Made by a program: the position numbers and the translations under genes. The notes below the pieces were generated by a model that saw only the letters and a program-made list of their open reading frames with translations, did not search any database and had not been told where the DNA came from. DNA of 55,865 nucleotides from Rhodospirillales bacterium (lineage in GTDB: Bacteria > Pseudomonadota > Alphaproteobacteria > Rhodospirillales > Shumkoniaceae), in NCBI GenBank assembly GCA_016776725.1, contig JADHSV010000019.1, positions 1-55,865 of the forward strand, given 5' to 3'. This document shows positions 19,692 to 29,365 of the stretch, in pieces (position 1 is the stretch's first letter; each line of letters begins with the position of its first letter).

Positions 19692-20478
19692 CCGCGCCGG
19701 GCTGACAGATGGCCCGCGACGAGTCGACCTGGATAAAGTTGGTGATTTCCATCACCGGTTCGTTGTCCTTGAACATCTCGGAAACCACATCCATCCTCTC
19801 GCCCAGGGTGCCTTCTTGCGCAAAGAGAAGCCGGTAGGCGCTTCTGAGATCATGAATCACCTCGCGCGAAAGCCCCCGCCGCCTGAGACCGATGAGATTC
19901 AGGCCCGAAAGGCGCGCCCGGTTTCCAACCACCGAACCGTAGGGGATAACATCGTTCTCGACACCCGACATTCCGCCGACCATGGAGTGTTTTCCGATAC
20001 GCACGAACTGATGTACGGCGGAAAGACCGCCAAGAATGGCCCATTCGCCAACCTCGACATGACCGGCAAGAGTGGCATTGTTGGCCAAAATGGCATGATC
20101 CCCGACCTGGCAATCATGCGCGACGTGGGAACCCACCATAAAAAGACAGTTATCGCCAACCTTCGTCAGCATCCCGCCGCCCTCGGTCCCCGGGTTCATG
20201 GTTACGTTCTCGCGGATCACATTGCCGCGCCCGATTTCAAGCCGCGACGGCTCGCCCGCATATTTTAAATCCTGCGGAATGTGACCGATGGAGGCAAAGG
20301 GGAAAATCCGGGTCTCGGCACCGACATGCGTCCTTCCCTCGACCACCACGTGGGAAAACAGGGTGACGCCGTCATCAAGCACGACGTTCTCGCCAACACA
20401 GCAATATGGCCCGACGGAAACGTCTTTTCCCAGTTGGGCGCCTTCGGCGATAATCGCCGTGGGGTGTATCGCGCTCAT
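19678..20478 (-). CDS. lpxA: acyl-ACP:UDP-N-acetylglucosamine O-acyltransferase
   Basis: LpxA makes the first committed lipid A intermediate by 3-O-acylation of UDP-GlcNAc. The 266 residues contain the hexapeptide repeats of a left-handed beta-helix (IHPTAIIAEGAQLGKDVSVGPYC onward), the catalytic-His segment VGSHVAHDCQVGDHAIL near residue 126 and the C-terminal helical domain starting LNLIGLRRRGLSRE. It starts directly at the fabZ stop (TAAATG), so the two are translationally linked. Confidence 0.97.
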   Translation of the reverse strand: MSAIHPTAIIAEGAQLGKDVSVGPYCCVGENVVLDDGVTLFSHVVVEGRTHVGAETRIFPFASIGHIPQDLKYAGEPSRLEIGRGNVIRENVTMNPGTEGGGMLTKVGDNCLFMVGSHVAHDCQVGDHAILANNATLAGHVEVGEWAILGGLSAVHQFVRIGKHSMVGGMSGVENDVIPYGSVVGNRARLSGLNLIGLRRRGLSREVIHDLRSAYRLLFAQEGTLGERMDVVSEMFKDNEPVMEITNFIQVDSSRAICQPGADDGA

Positions 20479-20946
20479 TTAGCCATCCACAATCATGGCC
20501 GCGAATGTCGCCTCTGCGACAAGGGTGTCGTCAACCTTTACTTCGCCCTTGAATTTCCACACGTTTCGCCGGTTGCGTTGCTTGGTAATGTGGATATGCA
20601 GGGTATCGCCCGGCACGACCGGCTTACGAAAACGCGCGTTATCGACGGTCATGAAGTAAACCAGCTTTCCTTCGGATTCCGCGCCCAGCGTTTCAACCAC
20701 CAGCACGGCCGCCGTTTGCGCCATGGCTTCGATCATCAGAACGCCCGGCATTACGGGGCGGCTCGGAAAATGTCCCGGAAAAAACGGCTCGTTCATGGTG
20801 ACATTTTTTACGCCAACGGCGCCGACATCCGCAACGATCTCGACAACGCGGTCGATCATCAAAAACGGATACCTGTGCGGGATCATTTCCATGATCCGAT
20901 TAATGTCCACGGAAATTCCTTCTGAAATCGTCGCCTCTGCACCCAT
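20479..20946 (-). CDS. fabZ: 3-hydroxyacyl-ACP dehydratase
   Basis: FabZ dehydrates 3-hydroxyacyl-ACP in fatty-acid elongation and so competes with LpxA/LpxD for hydroxyacyl-ACP. The 155-residue hot-dog protein carries the catalytic His in [23 protein letters not shown], with the active-site Glu in the same block (about residues 54-76), and the [14 protein letters not shown] segment near residue 20. It overlaps lpxD by one base (TAATG) and abuts lpxA. The first about 15 residues ([12 protein letters not shown]) are a short extension. Confidence 0.96.
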   Translation of the reverse strand: MGAEATISEGISVDINRIMEMIPHRYPFLMIDRVVEIVADVGAVGVKNVTMNEPFFPGHFPSRPVMPGVLMIEAMAQTAAVLVVETLGAESEGKLVYFMTVDNARFRKPVVPGDTLHIHITKQRNRRNVWKFKGEVKVDDTLVAEATFAAMIVDG

Positions 20947-21977
20947 TATTCAGTTCCCCGTCCCTTTTTCTTAGACAGTCCGGCCAATGTTGCAATTTGC
21001 CGCCAGTGTTCGCGGGCTGGCAATGCGGGCGAGCCCGCAACCGTCGCGCCGGGTTCAACATCGCGCATGACGCCGCTTTGCGCTGCAATCTTTGCTCCGG
21101 TCCCAATTTTCAGATGCCCCGTCAAACCGGCTTGCCCGCCCATCATGGCAAAATCCCCCACTTTCGTGCTGCCGGAAATTCCGACCTGGGAGACCACGAT
21201 GCACCCGCGGCCCAATTCGACGTTGTGGGCGATCTGCACGAGATTGTCGATCTTGGTGCCGGCCCCAATGACTGTATCGGGCCCCGCCCCGCGGTCGATG
21301 GTCGTATTGGCGCCGATTTCGACGTCGTCACCAATGATAACACGGCCCAGCTGCGGCACCTTTTCGTGCCCCTGCGGCCCCAACGCAAACCCGAAGCCGT
21401 CCTGCCCCGCGCGAACGCCTGCGTGGATAATTACGCGCTTTCCCACCACGCTGTGGGTCAACGATGCGCAAGGCCCGATGACGCAATCGTCGCCAATCTC
21501 CACGCCGGTTCCGATCACGGCGTTCGCGCCAATACGGCAGCGCGCCCCAATGCTAACGCCGGCCCCGACAACGGCTCCCGGCTCAATAACACACCCGTCG
21601 CCCAGCTGCGCCGTCGGATCAACCACCGCGTGGGACGAAACATCACCGAGATTTTCAGCGTTTGGATAAAAGGCCTGAGCGACTTTTGCGTAGGCCCGGT
21701 AAGGGTCCTTCGACAGCAGCAACGCCATTCCCTTCGGCGCTTTTTCGGCCAAGCTGGGATGCACCAGACACACGCCCGCGCCACTTTGCGCAAACGCATC
21801 GACATAGCGTTTGTTGTCAAGAAAACTCACATCGGTTTTCGCTGCGGTTTCAAGCGCCGAAACGTCGGAGAATTTCATATCCGGATCGCCGTCCCCGCCG
21901 ATTTCCGCACCCGAAATCTCGGCCAGTTGGGCAAGCGTGAAGGGACCGGAAACGGCAAAAAAACGTGAATCCGCCAT
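20946..21977 (-). CDS. lpxD: UDP-3-O-acylglucosamine N-acyltransferase
   Basis: LpxD adds the second hydroxyacyl chain at the N2 position of the lipid A precursor. The 343-residue protein has an N-terminal uridine-binding domain (residues about 1-100, with [22 protein letters not shown]), a left-handed beta-helix with [20 protein letters not shown], and the catalytic His in [12 protein letters not shown]. The start lies 3 bases after the skp stop. The terminal helix is basic ([11 protein letters not shown]). Confidence 0.96.
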   Translation of the reverse strand: MADSRFFAVSGPFTLAQLAEISGAEIGGDGDPDMKFSDVSALETAAKTDVSFLDNKRYVDAFAQSGAGVCLVHPSLAEKAPKGMALLLSKDPYRAYAKVAQAFYPNAENLGDVSSHAVVDPTAQLGDGCVIEPGAVVGAGVSIGARCRIGANAVIGTGVEIGDDCVIGPCASLTHSVVGKRVIIHAGVRAGQDGFGFALGPQGHEKVPQLGRVIIGDDVEIGANTTIDRGAGPDTVIGAGTKIDNLVQIAHNVELGRGCIVVSQVGISGSTKVGDFAMMGGQAGLTGHLKIGTGAKIAAQSGVMRDVEPGATVAGSPALPAREHWRQIATLAGLSKKKGRGTE

Positions 21978-21980
21978 TGT

Positions 21981-22553
21981 TTATTCTTTCGGCTCCGGAA
22001 CCTTTACGGTCGTTACGGACTCGTTGAGAGCCGTAACAATAATATCGGTGATATCCATCTTTTTGGAAAAGAAGGCCACCGTGTCGGTTCGCAATATCAT
22101 CGAAATTTTGTTTTGCGCGGCAAAGTTGGCGACCACCCCACCAACCGCCTTGTTCGCCTCCACCATAGCCTTCGAACGAACTTCGTTCATGCTTTGCTTG
22201 CGTTTCTGCACCTGGCGCTGGAAGTCGACGACGCGTTTTTCAAATTTGCGGCGTTCCTGCGCATAAGCTTCCGCCGAGACGATCGCGCGTTTGCGCGCCA
22301 GTTCCCGATCCGCCTTGCGAAGTTCGTCCTCTTCAGCCTGAATCAGGCCCTGTAACGACGACCGATACTCCTCAAGCTGCTTTCTGATATTTTTGAAAAC
22401 AACCGCCTCGTTATTGATTTTCTGCAGATTGATGACCGCGATGCGAAGCGTCGATGCATCAGCCGTTTTCTCCTGAGAGAGAGCCGGAGCGCTGATAACA
22501 AAAACGGCCAACAGCGAAACCAACGCCAATCGCAAATACCTGGAAAATACCAT
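21981..22553 (-). CDS. skp: periplasmic chaperone, OmpH/Skp family
   Basis: Skp holds unfolded outer-membrane proteins in the periplasm for the BAM complex. I place the start at 22553, giving 190 residues that open with a signal peptide (MVFSRYLRLALVSLLAVFVISAPALS); ATG 22598 would overlap bamA by 41 bases. After the signal come an LRIAVINLQKI beta-strand, a long Lys/Glu/Arg-rich coiled-coil (about residues 50-130) and a return strand, as in the jellyfish-shaped trimer. It starts 4 bases after the bamA stop, in the usual bamA-skp-lpxD order. Confidence 0.92.
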   Translation of the reverse strand: MVFSRYLRLALVSLLAVFVISAPALSQEKTADASTLRIAVINLQKINNEAVVFKNIRKQLEEYRSSLQGLIQAEEDELRKADRELARKRAIVSAEAYAQERRKFEKRVVDFQRQVQKRKQSMNEVRSKAMVEANKAVGGVVANFAAQNKISMILRTDTVAFFSKKMDITDIIVTALNESVTTVKVPEPKE

Positions 22554-22557
22554 TCGA

Positions 22558-24834
22558 TTAGAACCTTGTTCCGAAATTGACCCGAATTGTCTCTTCACGG
22601 TCGAAATCTTCCTTCAACCACGGGAACCCTAAATCCAATCCGATGGGACCAAAATTGGACCGCCACGTGAAACCAACACCACTGGCTGCCCGAAGACTCC
22701 CCGTATCCTGGACCTCAGTACCGGTATCGCTGAGTTCCGTAAGCCCGCCGAAATCCGTGAACACCCGTCCGTTAACAGGGATTTCCTGGGGGAATCCCAA
22801 TGGGAAACGCATTTGAACCTTCCCGGTGTAATAGAGCTCGCCACCCAGTGCGTCGTCGGTCGTGCTGTCACGCGGACCGACGCCGGCCGTCTCGAAGCCT
22901 CGCAAGGTATCACCACCGATAAAGAAGCGGTCGGACAAATCGACATCCTGCCCCAACCCGACGATTGAACCTGCGGTCCCGCTGACTTGCAGCACCCAAT
23001 CTTTCTCGATCTCAAAGAATTTTGCCAATTGGAGCCGATTTCGGAAAAAAGCCTTTGACCCACCGAGTCCTGCAATATCGTTGGAAAACCCCGCATACCA
23101 ACCTTCATTCGGGGAAAAGCGGTTGTCCCGCGTATCGTAGGTGATGAAGTGCCCGACCTGTGAAAGTGTCTCCTCGCCTTCCGCCGCCCTGATGAACCGA
23201 GAAGCCGAACTGTCCACGTCGGTTACTTCCGATACCTTGAACGTATACCGATACCCTTGTCGGATATCTTCGGTTAACGGGTAACTGGCGCGTAAGGCAA
23301 AGCCCTTCTCTTCGATATCATGAGACTGCGTGTCCTGCAGATCCTGATTGACGAGGAAGAGATCCACGCCCGCCGCAATCTCGCGCCCCATGAAATAGGG
23401 GTCGGTAAATGAAAAATCGAGTTCGCTGCCAGTGCCGGCCAGAGTGAAGCTCAACTTCGCATCATAGCCCTTACCCAGCAAATTGCGCTCGCGTATGGTG
23501 ATATCGCCAAGCGGTCCCTGAGACGTGGAGAACCCTGCGCCGAAAGTAAGCGCACCGGTGGACTTTTCCTCGACCTCGACTTCGATCACCGTTTTATCGG
23601 GTGCGCTCCCGGGTACCCTGGCGACACGAACCTTGCCGAAAAATCCCAGGTTTTGAATGCGTTGGCGTGAACGCCCAAGCTTGGCGGCATTGAAGGCGTC
23701 GCCTTCGACGAGGCGGAACTCGCGCCGGATAACCTCATCAGTGGTCCGAACGTTACCACCGATATCGATGCGTTCAACGAAAACACGCGGCCCTTCATTG
23801 ACTTCGAAGGTCACGTCAATTGTGTGATTTTCCTGGTCGCGGTTCAGCCGTGGGCGCACATCAACGAATGCATATCCGAGCGTGCCGACGGATTCAGAGA
23901 TACCGTCAACGGTTTCATCGATTGCATCTACCTCATACCAGTCGTCCTGCGCGATCTCCATCCGCTCTTTAACCGCTTCAGGATCCAGATCACGAAGTTT
24001 GACGTCGACATCCACGACGCCGAATTTATATCGCGGCCCTTCATCAATGGTGAAGGTAATAAAGAAATCCGAGCGGTCCGGCGTCAATTCCGCCACCGCC
24101 GACATAACCCGGAAATCGGCATACCCTTCGTTCAGGTAAAAGCGGCGCAGAAGCTCCCGGTCCAGCGTCAAGCGGTCGGGATCGTATCGATCATCCGACG
24201 AGAACAATCGGTACCACCGCGTTTCCCGCGTGCGGATTTCATCCAGCAAATCGCCTTCGCTAAACTCGCGATTGCCGACAAATCGAATTTTGCGAATTTC
24301 CGTCAGCTCGCCTTCGCTTATCTCGAATACGAGATTCACGCGGTTCTGCTCAAGTTGAATGACTTTCGGTTCAACGGTCGCCGCGAAGCGCCCGCTTCGC
24401 CGGTACAGAGTAAGGATGCGCTTTACATCGGCCTGGACTTTAGAGCGCGTATAAATGATACGCGGCCGCAAAGTGACTTCCGCGCTCAGTTCCTCGTCTT
24501 TCAGGCGATCATTGCCCTCGAATGCGATCCGGTTGATTACCGGGTTTTCGGTCACGTATACGATCAACGTTTCACCACGGCGGCGGATGGAAACGTCGGC
24601 GAACAATCCGGTCGCAAATAGACTTTTCAAGGATCGATTGACGCGCAAGGGATCAAACGCATCGCCTTCGCGGATCAGAAGGTATGATCGAACCGTATCG
24701 GTTTCGATCCGCTGCCCCCCCTCGACGACGATTTCGCGAATCACGCCATTGGATTGCGCGTCCGCCTGCCCGGCCAAAATACTCGCCAAAAATACGCCGG
24801 CGACAAGCAGAAAAATAGAAACAAAGCGACCCAA
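22558..24834 (-). CDS. bamA: outer membrane protein assembly factor BamA
   Basis: BamA is the essential Omp85 insertase for beta-barrel proteins. The 758-residue precursor has a signal peptide (residues 1-26, cleavage after QADAQ or nearby), then five POTRA domains to about residue 420, each with the IxFxGN or VxG-N pattern (for example NRIAFEGNDRLKD and IRKIRFVGNREFSEGDL). The barrel of about 340 residues has the lid-locking region near DRFFIGGDTLRGFE and ends in RVNFGTRF, with the terminal Phe needed for BAM recognition. It lies 28 bases after rseP. Confidence 0.97.
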   Translation of the reverse strand: MGRFVSIFLLVAGVFLASILAGQADAQSNGVIREIVVEGGQRIETDTVRSYLLIREGDAFDPLRVNRSLKSLFATGLFADVSIRRRGETLIVYVTENPVINRIAFEGNDRLKDEELSAEVTLRPRIIYTRSKVQADVKRILTLYRRSGRFAATVEPKVIQLEQNRVNLVFEISEGELTEIRKIRFVGNREFSEGDLLDEIRTRETRWYRLFSSDDRYDPDRLTLDRELLRRFYLNEGYADFRVMSAVAELTPDRSDFFITFTIDEGPRYKFGVVDVDVKLRDLDPEAVKERMEIAQDDWYEVDAIDETVDGISESVGTLGYAFVDVRPRLNRDQENHTIDVTFEVNEGPRVFVERIDIGGNVRTTDEVIRREFRLVEGDAFNAAKLGRSRQRIQNLGFFGKVRVARVPGSAPDKTVIEVEVEEKSTGALTFGAGFSTSQGPLGDITIRERNLLGKGYDAKLSFTLAGTGSELDFSFTDPYFMGREIAAGVDLFLVNQDLQDTQSHDIEEKGFALRASYPLTEDIRQGYRYTFKVSEVTDVDSSASRFIRAAEGEETLSQVGHFITYDTRDNRFSPNEGWYAGFSNDIAGLGGSKAFFRNRLQLAKFFEIEKDWVLQVSGTAGSIVGLGQDVDLSDRFFIGGDTLRGFETAGVGPRDSTTDDALGGELYYTGKVQMRFPLGFPQEIPVNGRVFTDFGGLTELSDTGTEVQDTGSLRAASGVGFTWRSNFGPIGLDLGFPWLKEDFDREETIRVNFGTRF

Positions 24835-24862
24835 GAGTTTACCCCCGGACTTATCGTTGTAG

Positions 24863-26005
24863 TCAGGTAACGAGCCCCTCCAGGAACTCCAGAACCTTGA
24901 AATGGTGCACCAAGTCGTTCCACGTGGCGAAAACCATAAGGAGCAATACCAAAATCAGGCCGAAACGGAAACCGTATTCTTGGATACGTTCGGTCAACGG
25001 TCGCCCTCGTATGGCTTCGGCAACGAAGAAGACAAGATGGCCTCCATCAAGCATCGGTATCGGAAAAAGGTTAATCAAACCCAAATTAATGGACAGCAAG
25101 GCCATGAAATTAATCAGGTTGACGAAGCCACCTTCCGCGACTTCCGCAGACATCTGGGCAATTCTCAGCGGTCCGCCGAGTTCTTCAGATGGACGAGAAC
25201 CAACAATCATCTGCCCGAGATACTCCAGGATACGCCAACTCATGGAGATTGTTACCTCGACCGACTTCCAAACCGCATCGACCGGGCCGAAGCGAACATA
25301 TTCCAACTTGGAGGAATCCGCGGAAACGCCAAGCAGGCCGATTTTGCTTTCGCTTCCATCAGGTCCGGTAACCGTTTTAACGTGGGGCGTTGCCGAAAGA
25401 ACCTTTTCGGCGCCGTCTCGCGCAACGACGATCTCGATGGGAACGCCGGGGTTCCCCGACACGATACGCCTGAGATCGTCAAACGAAAGGACGGCTTCGC
25501 CGCCGGCGCGCAATATCTCGTCACCGGGCGTCAATCCCGCCTCTGCCGCCGCACTACCGGATTGCACCGTCGCCACAAACGGCAGCAGGCGTGGACTACC
25601 CGATATGCCAAAAATTCCGGCAAATAGAACGATAGCGAGCACGAAATTGGCGATCGGCCCTGCCGCGACTATGGCAATGCGCTGCAATAACCCCTTGTGG
25701 GCGAAGGAAACTTTCTTTTCCGCCTCGGTGAGCGCGCGCTCGTCGCCTTCGTCGTCTTCCATGCTGTCGGCTTCGCCAAACATCTTGACGTATCCGCCCA
25801 ATGGGATTGCGCTGATTTTCCAGCGCGTTCCCGCGCCATCATTCCAGCCATAGATTTCCGGTCCAAAGCCGATGGAAAAGACTTCGACGCGCACGCCGGA
25901 ACGACGGGCCACCCAGTAGTGCCCCATCTCGTGAACAAAAACGAGCACGGTCAGTACGAACACGAACGGGACAACATTGTCCCAAACGAAACCAATCAAT
26001 TCCAT
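24863..26005 (-). CDS. rseP: site-2 intramembrane metalloprotease RseP
   Basis: RseP cleaves anti-sigma factors within the membrane and clears signal-peptide remnants. The 380-residue protein has the zinc motif HEMGH at residues 25-29 in the first helix, one PDZ domain near residues 120-200 (SAAAEAGLTPGDEIL) and the second zinc-ligand helix NLFPIPMLDGGHL near residue 316. E. coli RseP has two PDZ domains; one is usual in shorter alphaproteobacterial forms. Between dxr and bamA, it is in its normal place. GGACTGGCGGC-like spacing upstream gives only a weak ribosome-binding site. Confidence 0.95.
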   Translation of the reverse strand: MELIGFVWDNVVPFVFVLTVLVFVHEMGHYWVARRSGVRVEVFSIGFGPEIYGWNDGAGTRWKISAIPLGGYVKMFGEADSMEDDEGDERALTEAEKKVSFAHKGLLQRIAIVAAGPIANFVLAIVLFAGIFGISGSPRLLPFVATVQSGSAAAEAGLTPGDEILRAGGEAVLSFDDLRRIVSGNPGVPIEIVVARDGAEKVLSATPHVKTVTGPDGSESKIGLLGVSADSSKLEYVRFGPVDAVWKSVEVTISMSWRILEYLGQMIVGSRPSEELGGPLRIAQMSAEVAEGGFVNLINFMALLSINLGLINLFPIPMLDGGHLVFFVAEAIRGRPLTERIQEYGFRFGLILVLLLMVFATWNDLVHHFKVLEFLEGLVT

Positions 26006-26037
26006 AAACAGCCGCCAGTCCTTCAGATTATCAGCGC

Positions 26038-27234
26038 TTAGTGGCGATACGACACTTGCGAAATCAGCCCCTTGGCAATGTCGCGTGCCGTCGCATCGGC
26101 CGATTGAACGTCATCGAGCGTATCAAGCGGTCCGTTCGCGGCGCGGCCCAGGGTATCTTCGACGACCCGAGCGATATCGAGAAACCCGATCTCTTCGCCC
26201 AGGAAACTCTGCACCGCCTGTTCGTTCGCCGCATTTAGAATGGTGGTGGCGGATCCACCGGTTTGCAATGCCTCACGCGCCAAGCGCATGGCCGGGAAAC
26301 GTTCCTGGTTGGGCTTCTCGAACGTCAACGTTCCGATGTCGGCCAACGAAAGGCGCGGCACGGGTGCGGTCATTCGCCGCGGCCATCCAAGTGTATAGGC
26401 GATGGGGATGCGCATATCGGGCGATCCCAATTGAGCCAGTACCGACCCGTCAACATACGCGACCATACTGTGCACGACCGATTGCGGGTGCACCAGAATT
26501 TCGATTTTGTCTTCGGTGACCGGGAACAGGTGATACGCCTCGATCAATTCCAGTCCCTTGTTCATCATGGTCGCAGAATCGACTGAAATCTTGGCCCCCA
26601 TATCCCAGTTCGGATGGGCCACCGCCTGTTCGCGGGTCACGGCCTCCATATTGGCGGTTTCCATGCGCAGGAACGGACCGCCTGAAGCCGTCAGAATGAT
26701 CTTGTCAATGCTGTCCGCCTGCGCGAAATCCAGAACCTGGAATATGGCGTTATGTTCGGAATCCACCGGCAAAAGAACGGCGCCGCTGCGCGCAATTTCC
26801 GCCATCATTACATCACCGGCGGAAACCAAACATTCCTTGTTGGCCAAGGCCACGACCGCGCCACGGCGAACAGCCTGCAGGGTGGGGCGCAACCCGGCAG
26901 CGCCTACAATGGACGACATGACCCAATCGGCTGGCCGATCGGCCGCCTCGACGATGGCTTGCGGCCCCGCCGCAACCTCGACGCCACTGCCCGAGAGTTC
27001 CTTTTTCAGGTCTGCGTAGCGCGCTTCATCGGCGACCACGGCAAGCTGCGGTTTTAGTTGCCGGGCCTGATCAGCAAGTAACTTGACGTTCGAATTTCCC
27101 GTCAGCGCCTCAACGCGGAACAGTTCCGGCTGCCGCCGAACCAAATCGACGGTGCTGCAACCGACCGAACCCGTCGAGCCGAGGATCGTGACGCGCCTTG
27201 GTTCTGTTGCCGAAGGGGCGTTATTCAAAGCCAT
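26038..27234 (-). CDS. dxr: 1-deoxy-D-xylulose-5-phosphate reductoisomerase
   Basis: Dxr makes MEP from DXP using NADPH, the committed step of isoprenoid precursor synthesis and the target of fosmidomycin. The 398-residue protein has the Rossmann motif VTILGSTGSVG near residue 15, the metal ligands in LPVDSEHNAIFQ near residue 152, the flexible loop TASGGPFL near residue 182 and NKGLELIEAYHLF near residue 226. It overlaps cdsA by 10 bases. Confidence 0.97.
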   Translation of the reverse strand: MALNNAPSATEPRRVTILGSTGSVGCSTVDLVRRQPELFRVEALTGNSNVKLLADQARQLKPQLAVVADEARYADLKKELSGSGVEVAAGPQAIVEAADRPADWVMSSIVGAAGLRPTLQAVRRGAVVALANKECLVSAGDVMMAEIARSGAVLLPVDSEHNAIFQVLDFAQADSIDKIILTASGGPFLRMETANMEAVTREQAVAHPNWDMGAKISVDSATMMNKGLELIEAYHLFPVTEDKIEILVHPQSVVHSMVAYVDGSVLAQLGSPDMRIPIAYTLGWPRRMTAPVPRLSLADIGTLTFEKPNQERFPAMRLAREALQTGGSATTILNAANEQAVQSFLGEEIGFLDIARVVEDTLGRAANGPLDTLDDVQSADATARDIAKGLISQVSYRH

Positions 27235-27989
27235 GCCAATCCGTTTTTTCCGTTAATCAGAGAGACCAAAGCAACGACGGCAGCCACCGCAAGAAGGCCG
27301 TCCACCCTGTCCAGAAGTCCGCCATGCCCAGGCATGATCGCGCCGGAGTCTTTTACCCCAAAGTGGCGCTTGACCCAAGATTCGAATAGGTCTCCGCCTT
27401 GCGCGACCACCGCCAGAAATCCGCTATATACGGCCAATGGCCATAACGAAGACCGGCCAGCCCCGAAGGCGAATGCGGCACCTACGGCGCCCGCGCAGAT
27501 TATACCGCCAATCAAGCCGGCCCAGGTTTTTTTTGGGCTTACGCGCGGCAACAATTTCGGGCCACCGATGGCGCGCCCAAACGCATAGGCTCCGGTATCC
27601 GTCGCCCAAACCACCGCAAACAGCCAAAAAATGGTGTCCCGTCCAGCTCCGTCACGCAGCCAGACCATCGACAGGGTCGGAATTCCGATATACACGACGC
27701 CCGCTGCAACCCATCGCGCACCACCATTCCGGCCACGAAGCATGGCTGCGCCGCCCGCCAATACAACGCCTGCACCAAGCAACGCGAAAGCGAGATCATA
27801 TCGGCCAAATCCCGCAACCGCGATTGCGCCGATTAAACAGAGACCGGCCAGCGCCACTTCGGTGGAAATTGCCTTGCGTCCGCACAGGCGGCCCCATTCC
27901 CAGATAAGGACGGCGCAGGCGAGCGCAATTAATCCATCAAAAAACGGGGGGCCAAAATAGATCGCCGCCAAAGTAGGCGGCAACGCCAC
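27225..27989 (-). CDS. cdsA: phosphatidate cytidylyltransferase (CDP-DAG synthase)
   Basis: CdsA forms CDP-diacylglycerol from phosphatidate and CTP in the inner membrane. The family signature is complete near the C-terminus (SWVKRHFGVKDSG followed by PGHGGLLDRVDG). Several transmembrane helices precede it. The first standard start in frame is GTG 27989, giving 254 residues, but this would cut into the conserved first helix. Nine codons upstream the frame reads IWTRIISAVV before VALPP, matching the family N-terminus, and AGGAAGGGG stands 8 bases ahead of an ATC codon at 28014-28016. An AUC start (27225-28016, 263 residues) or an ATG-to-ATC base change are both possible. I list the conventional start. 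Confidence 0.9.
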   Translation of the reverse strand: MALPPTLAAIYFGPPFFDGLIALACAVLIWEWGRLCGRKAISTEVALAGLCLIGAIAVAGFGRYDLAFALLGAGVVLAGGAAMLRGRNGGARWVAAGVVYIGIPTLSMVWLRDGAGRDTIFWLFAVVWATDTGAYAFGRAIGGPKLLPRVSPKKTWAGLIGGIICAGAVGAAFAFGAGRSSLWPLAVYSGFLAVVAQGGDLFESWVKRHFGVKDSGAIMPGHGGLLDRVDGLLAVAAVVALVSLINGKNGLAWL

Positions 27990-28044
27990 GACAGCCGAGA
28001 TAATACGCGTCCAGATGGCGCCGTCCCCTTCCTCGATGTCGGCG

Positions 28045-28779
28045 TTAACCGCCTGTCATGCCGAAACGCCGTTCGCGCCCCTGAAATTCAACGACTGCCT
28101 GGTTAAACATCTCGCGTGAGAAGTCCGGCCAATGCGTATCAACGAAAACGAACTCGGTGTATGCGAGCTGCCATAAAAGGAAATTGCTGACCCGCTGTTC
28201 CCCGCTGGTCCGGATCAACAAGTCGGGATCCGGCAGATCGGCCATGAACAGGTGATCCGAAAAAACCGCCTCGTCGATGTCTTCGGGGTCCAGCGACCCT
28301 GCTTGCACGGCCTTGGCAATGCGCCGAGCAGCAGTCGCGATTTCCTGGCGGCCACCGTAATTGAGAGCAATGACCAGGGTCAGGCGGGTATTTTCCTTCG
28401 TTAGCTCCTCGGCTTCCTCGATCAGCGAAACAATGTCCGCCGCAAGAGCGGACCGTTCGCCGACAATGCGAAGACGCACCCCGTTCTTGTGGAGATTGCC
28501 AACCTCGTTGCGCAGATACAGGCGCAAAAGCCCCATCAGATCACGAATTTCACCCTGCGGGCGGTTCCAGTTCTCGGACGAAAAACCGAACAAGGTTAGA
28601 ATTGAAACGCCGCAATCGGCCGCCGCCTCGACGATTTCACGCGCGGTCTCCACCCCCCGGCGATGACCAGCAGTACGCGGAAGACCACGCGCCTTCGCCC
28701 AACGCCCGTTGCCGTCCATTATGACGGCAACGTGCAGAGGTGGCGAAGCGCCGTCGGAAGTTAGCGGAACGACTTTCAT
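28045..28779 (-). CDS. uppS: undecaprenyl diphosphate synthase
   Basis: A cis-prenyltransferase that makes the C55 lipid carrier for peptidoglycan and O-antigen. The 244-residue protein has the diphosphate-binding HVAVIMDGNGRWAKARG block near residue 16, with Asp22 as the likely metal ligand, GHRRGVE near residue 38, FSSENWNRP near residue 68, and the C-terminal DLLIRTSGEQRVSNFLLWQ near residue 190. It starts 4 bases after frr and precedes cdsA, the usual order. Confidence 0.97.
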   Translation of the reverse strand: MKVVPLTSDGASPPLHVAVIMDGNGRWAKARGLPRTAGHRRGVETAREIVEAAADCGVSILTLFGFSSENWNRPQGEIRDLMGLLRLYLRNEVGNLHKNGVRLRIVGERSALAADIVSLIEEAEELTKENTRLTLVIALNYGGRQEIATAARRIAKAVQAGSLDPEDIDEAVFSDHLFMADLPDPDLLIRTSGEQRVSNFLLWQLAYTEFVFVDTHWPDFSREMFNQAVVEFQGRERRFGMTGG

Positions 28780-28783
28780 TCAA

Positions 28784-29353
28784 TCAAACCTGCATGATCT
28801 CGGATTCTTTGTTGGCCAGCGTCTCATCTATTTTCTTGATGTGCTCGTCGGTCATTTCCTGAATCCGAGAACCGTAATCCTTCTGTTCGTCCTGCGAAAT
28901 ATCGCCGTCTTTTTCGGCCTTTTTCAAATCGTCCAGGGCATGGCGGCGGACATTGCGCACGGCGACCCGTGATTCTTCAGCATATTTGCTGGCAACCTTG
29001 GTCAACTCCACACGCCGTTCTTCCGTCAGGGCCGGAATGGGAACACGCACGAGCTGGCCGTCGTTGGACGGATTAAGACCCAGCCCCGATTCCAAAATTC
29101 CCTTCTCGACCGATTTCACCAATCCCTTGTCCCAGACCTGGACGGTCAGCATCCGCGGTTCCGGAACGCTGACGGTTCCAACCTGGTTCAACGGCATTTT
29201 GCTGCCGTAGGCATCGACCATAACGGGCTCCAGCAGGCTTGCCGCCGCCCGGCCGGTTCGCAAACCGCCGAACTCTTTCACCAGGGAATCGATCGCGCCC
29301 TGCATTCGCCGCTCATAATCCCCTTTCATTGCTTGATACTTTCCGTCGACCAC
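28784..29353 (-). CDS. frr: ribosome recycling factor
   Basis: RRF with EF-G splits post-termination ribosomes. Three starts are possible: GTG 29359 (too close to GGGAGG), GTG 29353 with GGAGG at a proper distance, and ATG 29329. I prefer 29353, giving 189 residues, close to the usual 185. Family motifs are [16 protein letters not shown] near residue 32, [16 protein letters not shown] near residue 59, [23 protein letters not shown] near residue 90 and [11 protein letters not shown] near residue 128. It lies between pyrH and uppS. Confidence 0.95.
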   Translation of the reverse strand: MVDGKYQAMKGDYERRMQGAIDSLVKEFGGLRTGRAAASLLEPVMVDAYGSKMPLNQVGTVSVPEPRMLTVQVWDKGLVKSVEKGILESGLGLNPSNDGQLVRVPIPALTEERRVELTKVASKYAEESRVAVRNVRRHALDDLKKAEKDGDISQDEQKDYGSRIQEMTDEHIKKIDETLANKESEIMQV

Positions 29354-29365
29354 GTCCACCTCCCT

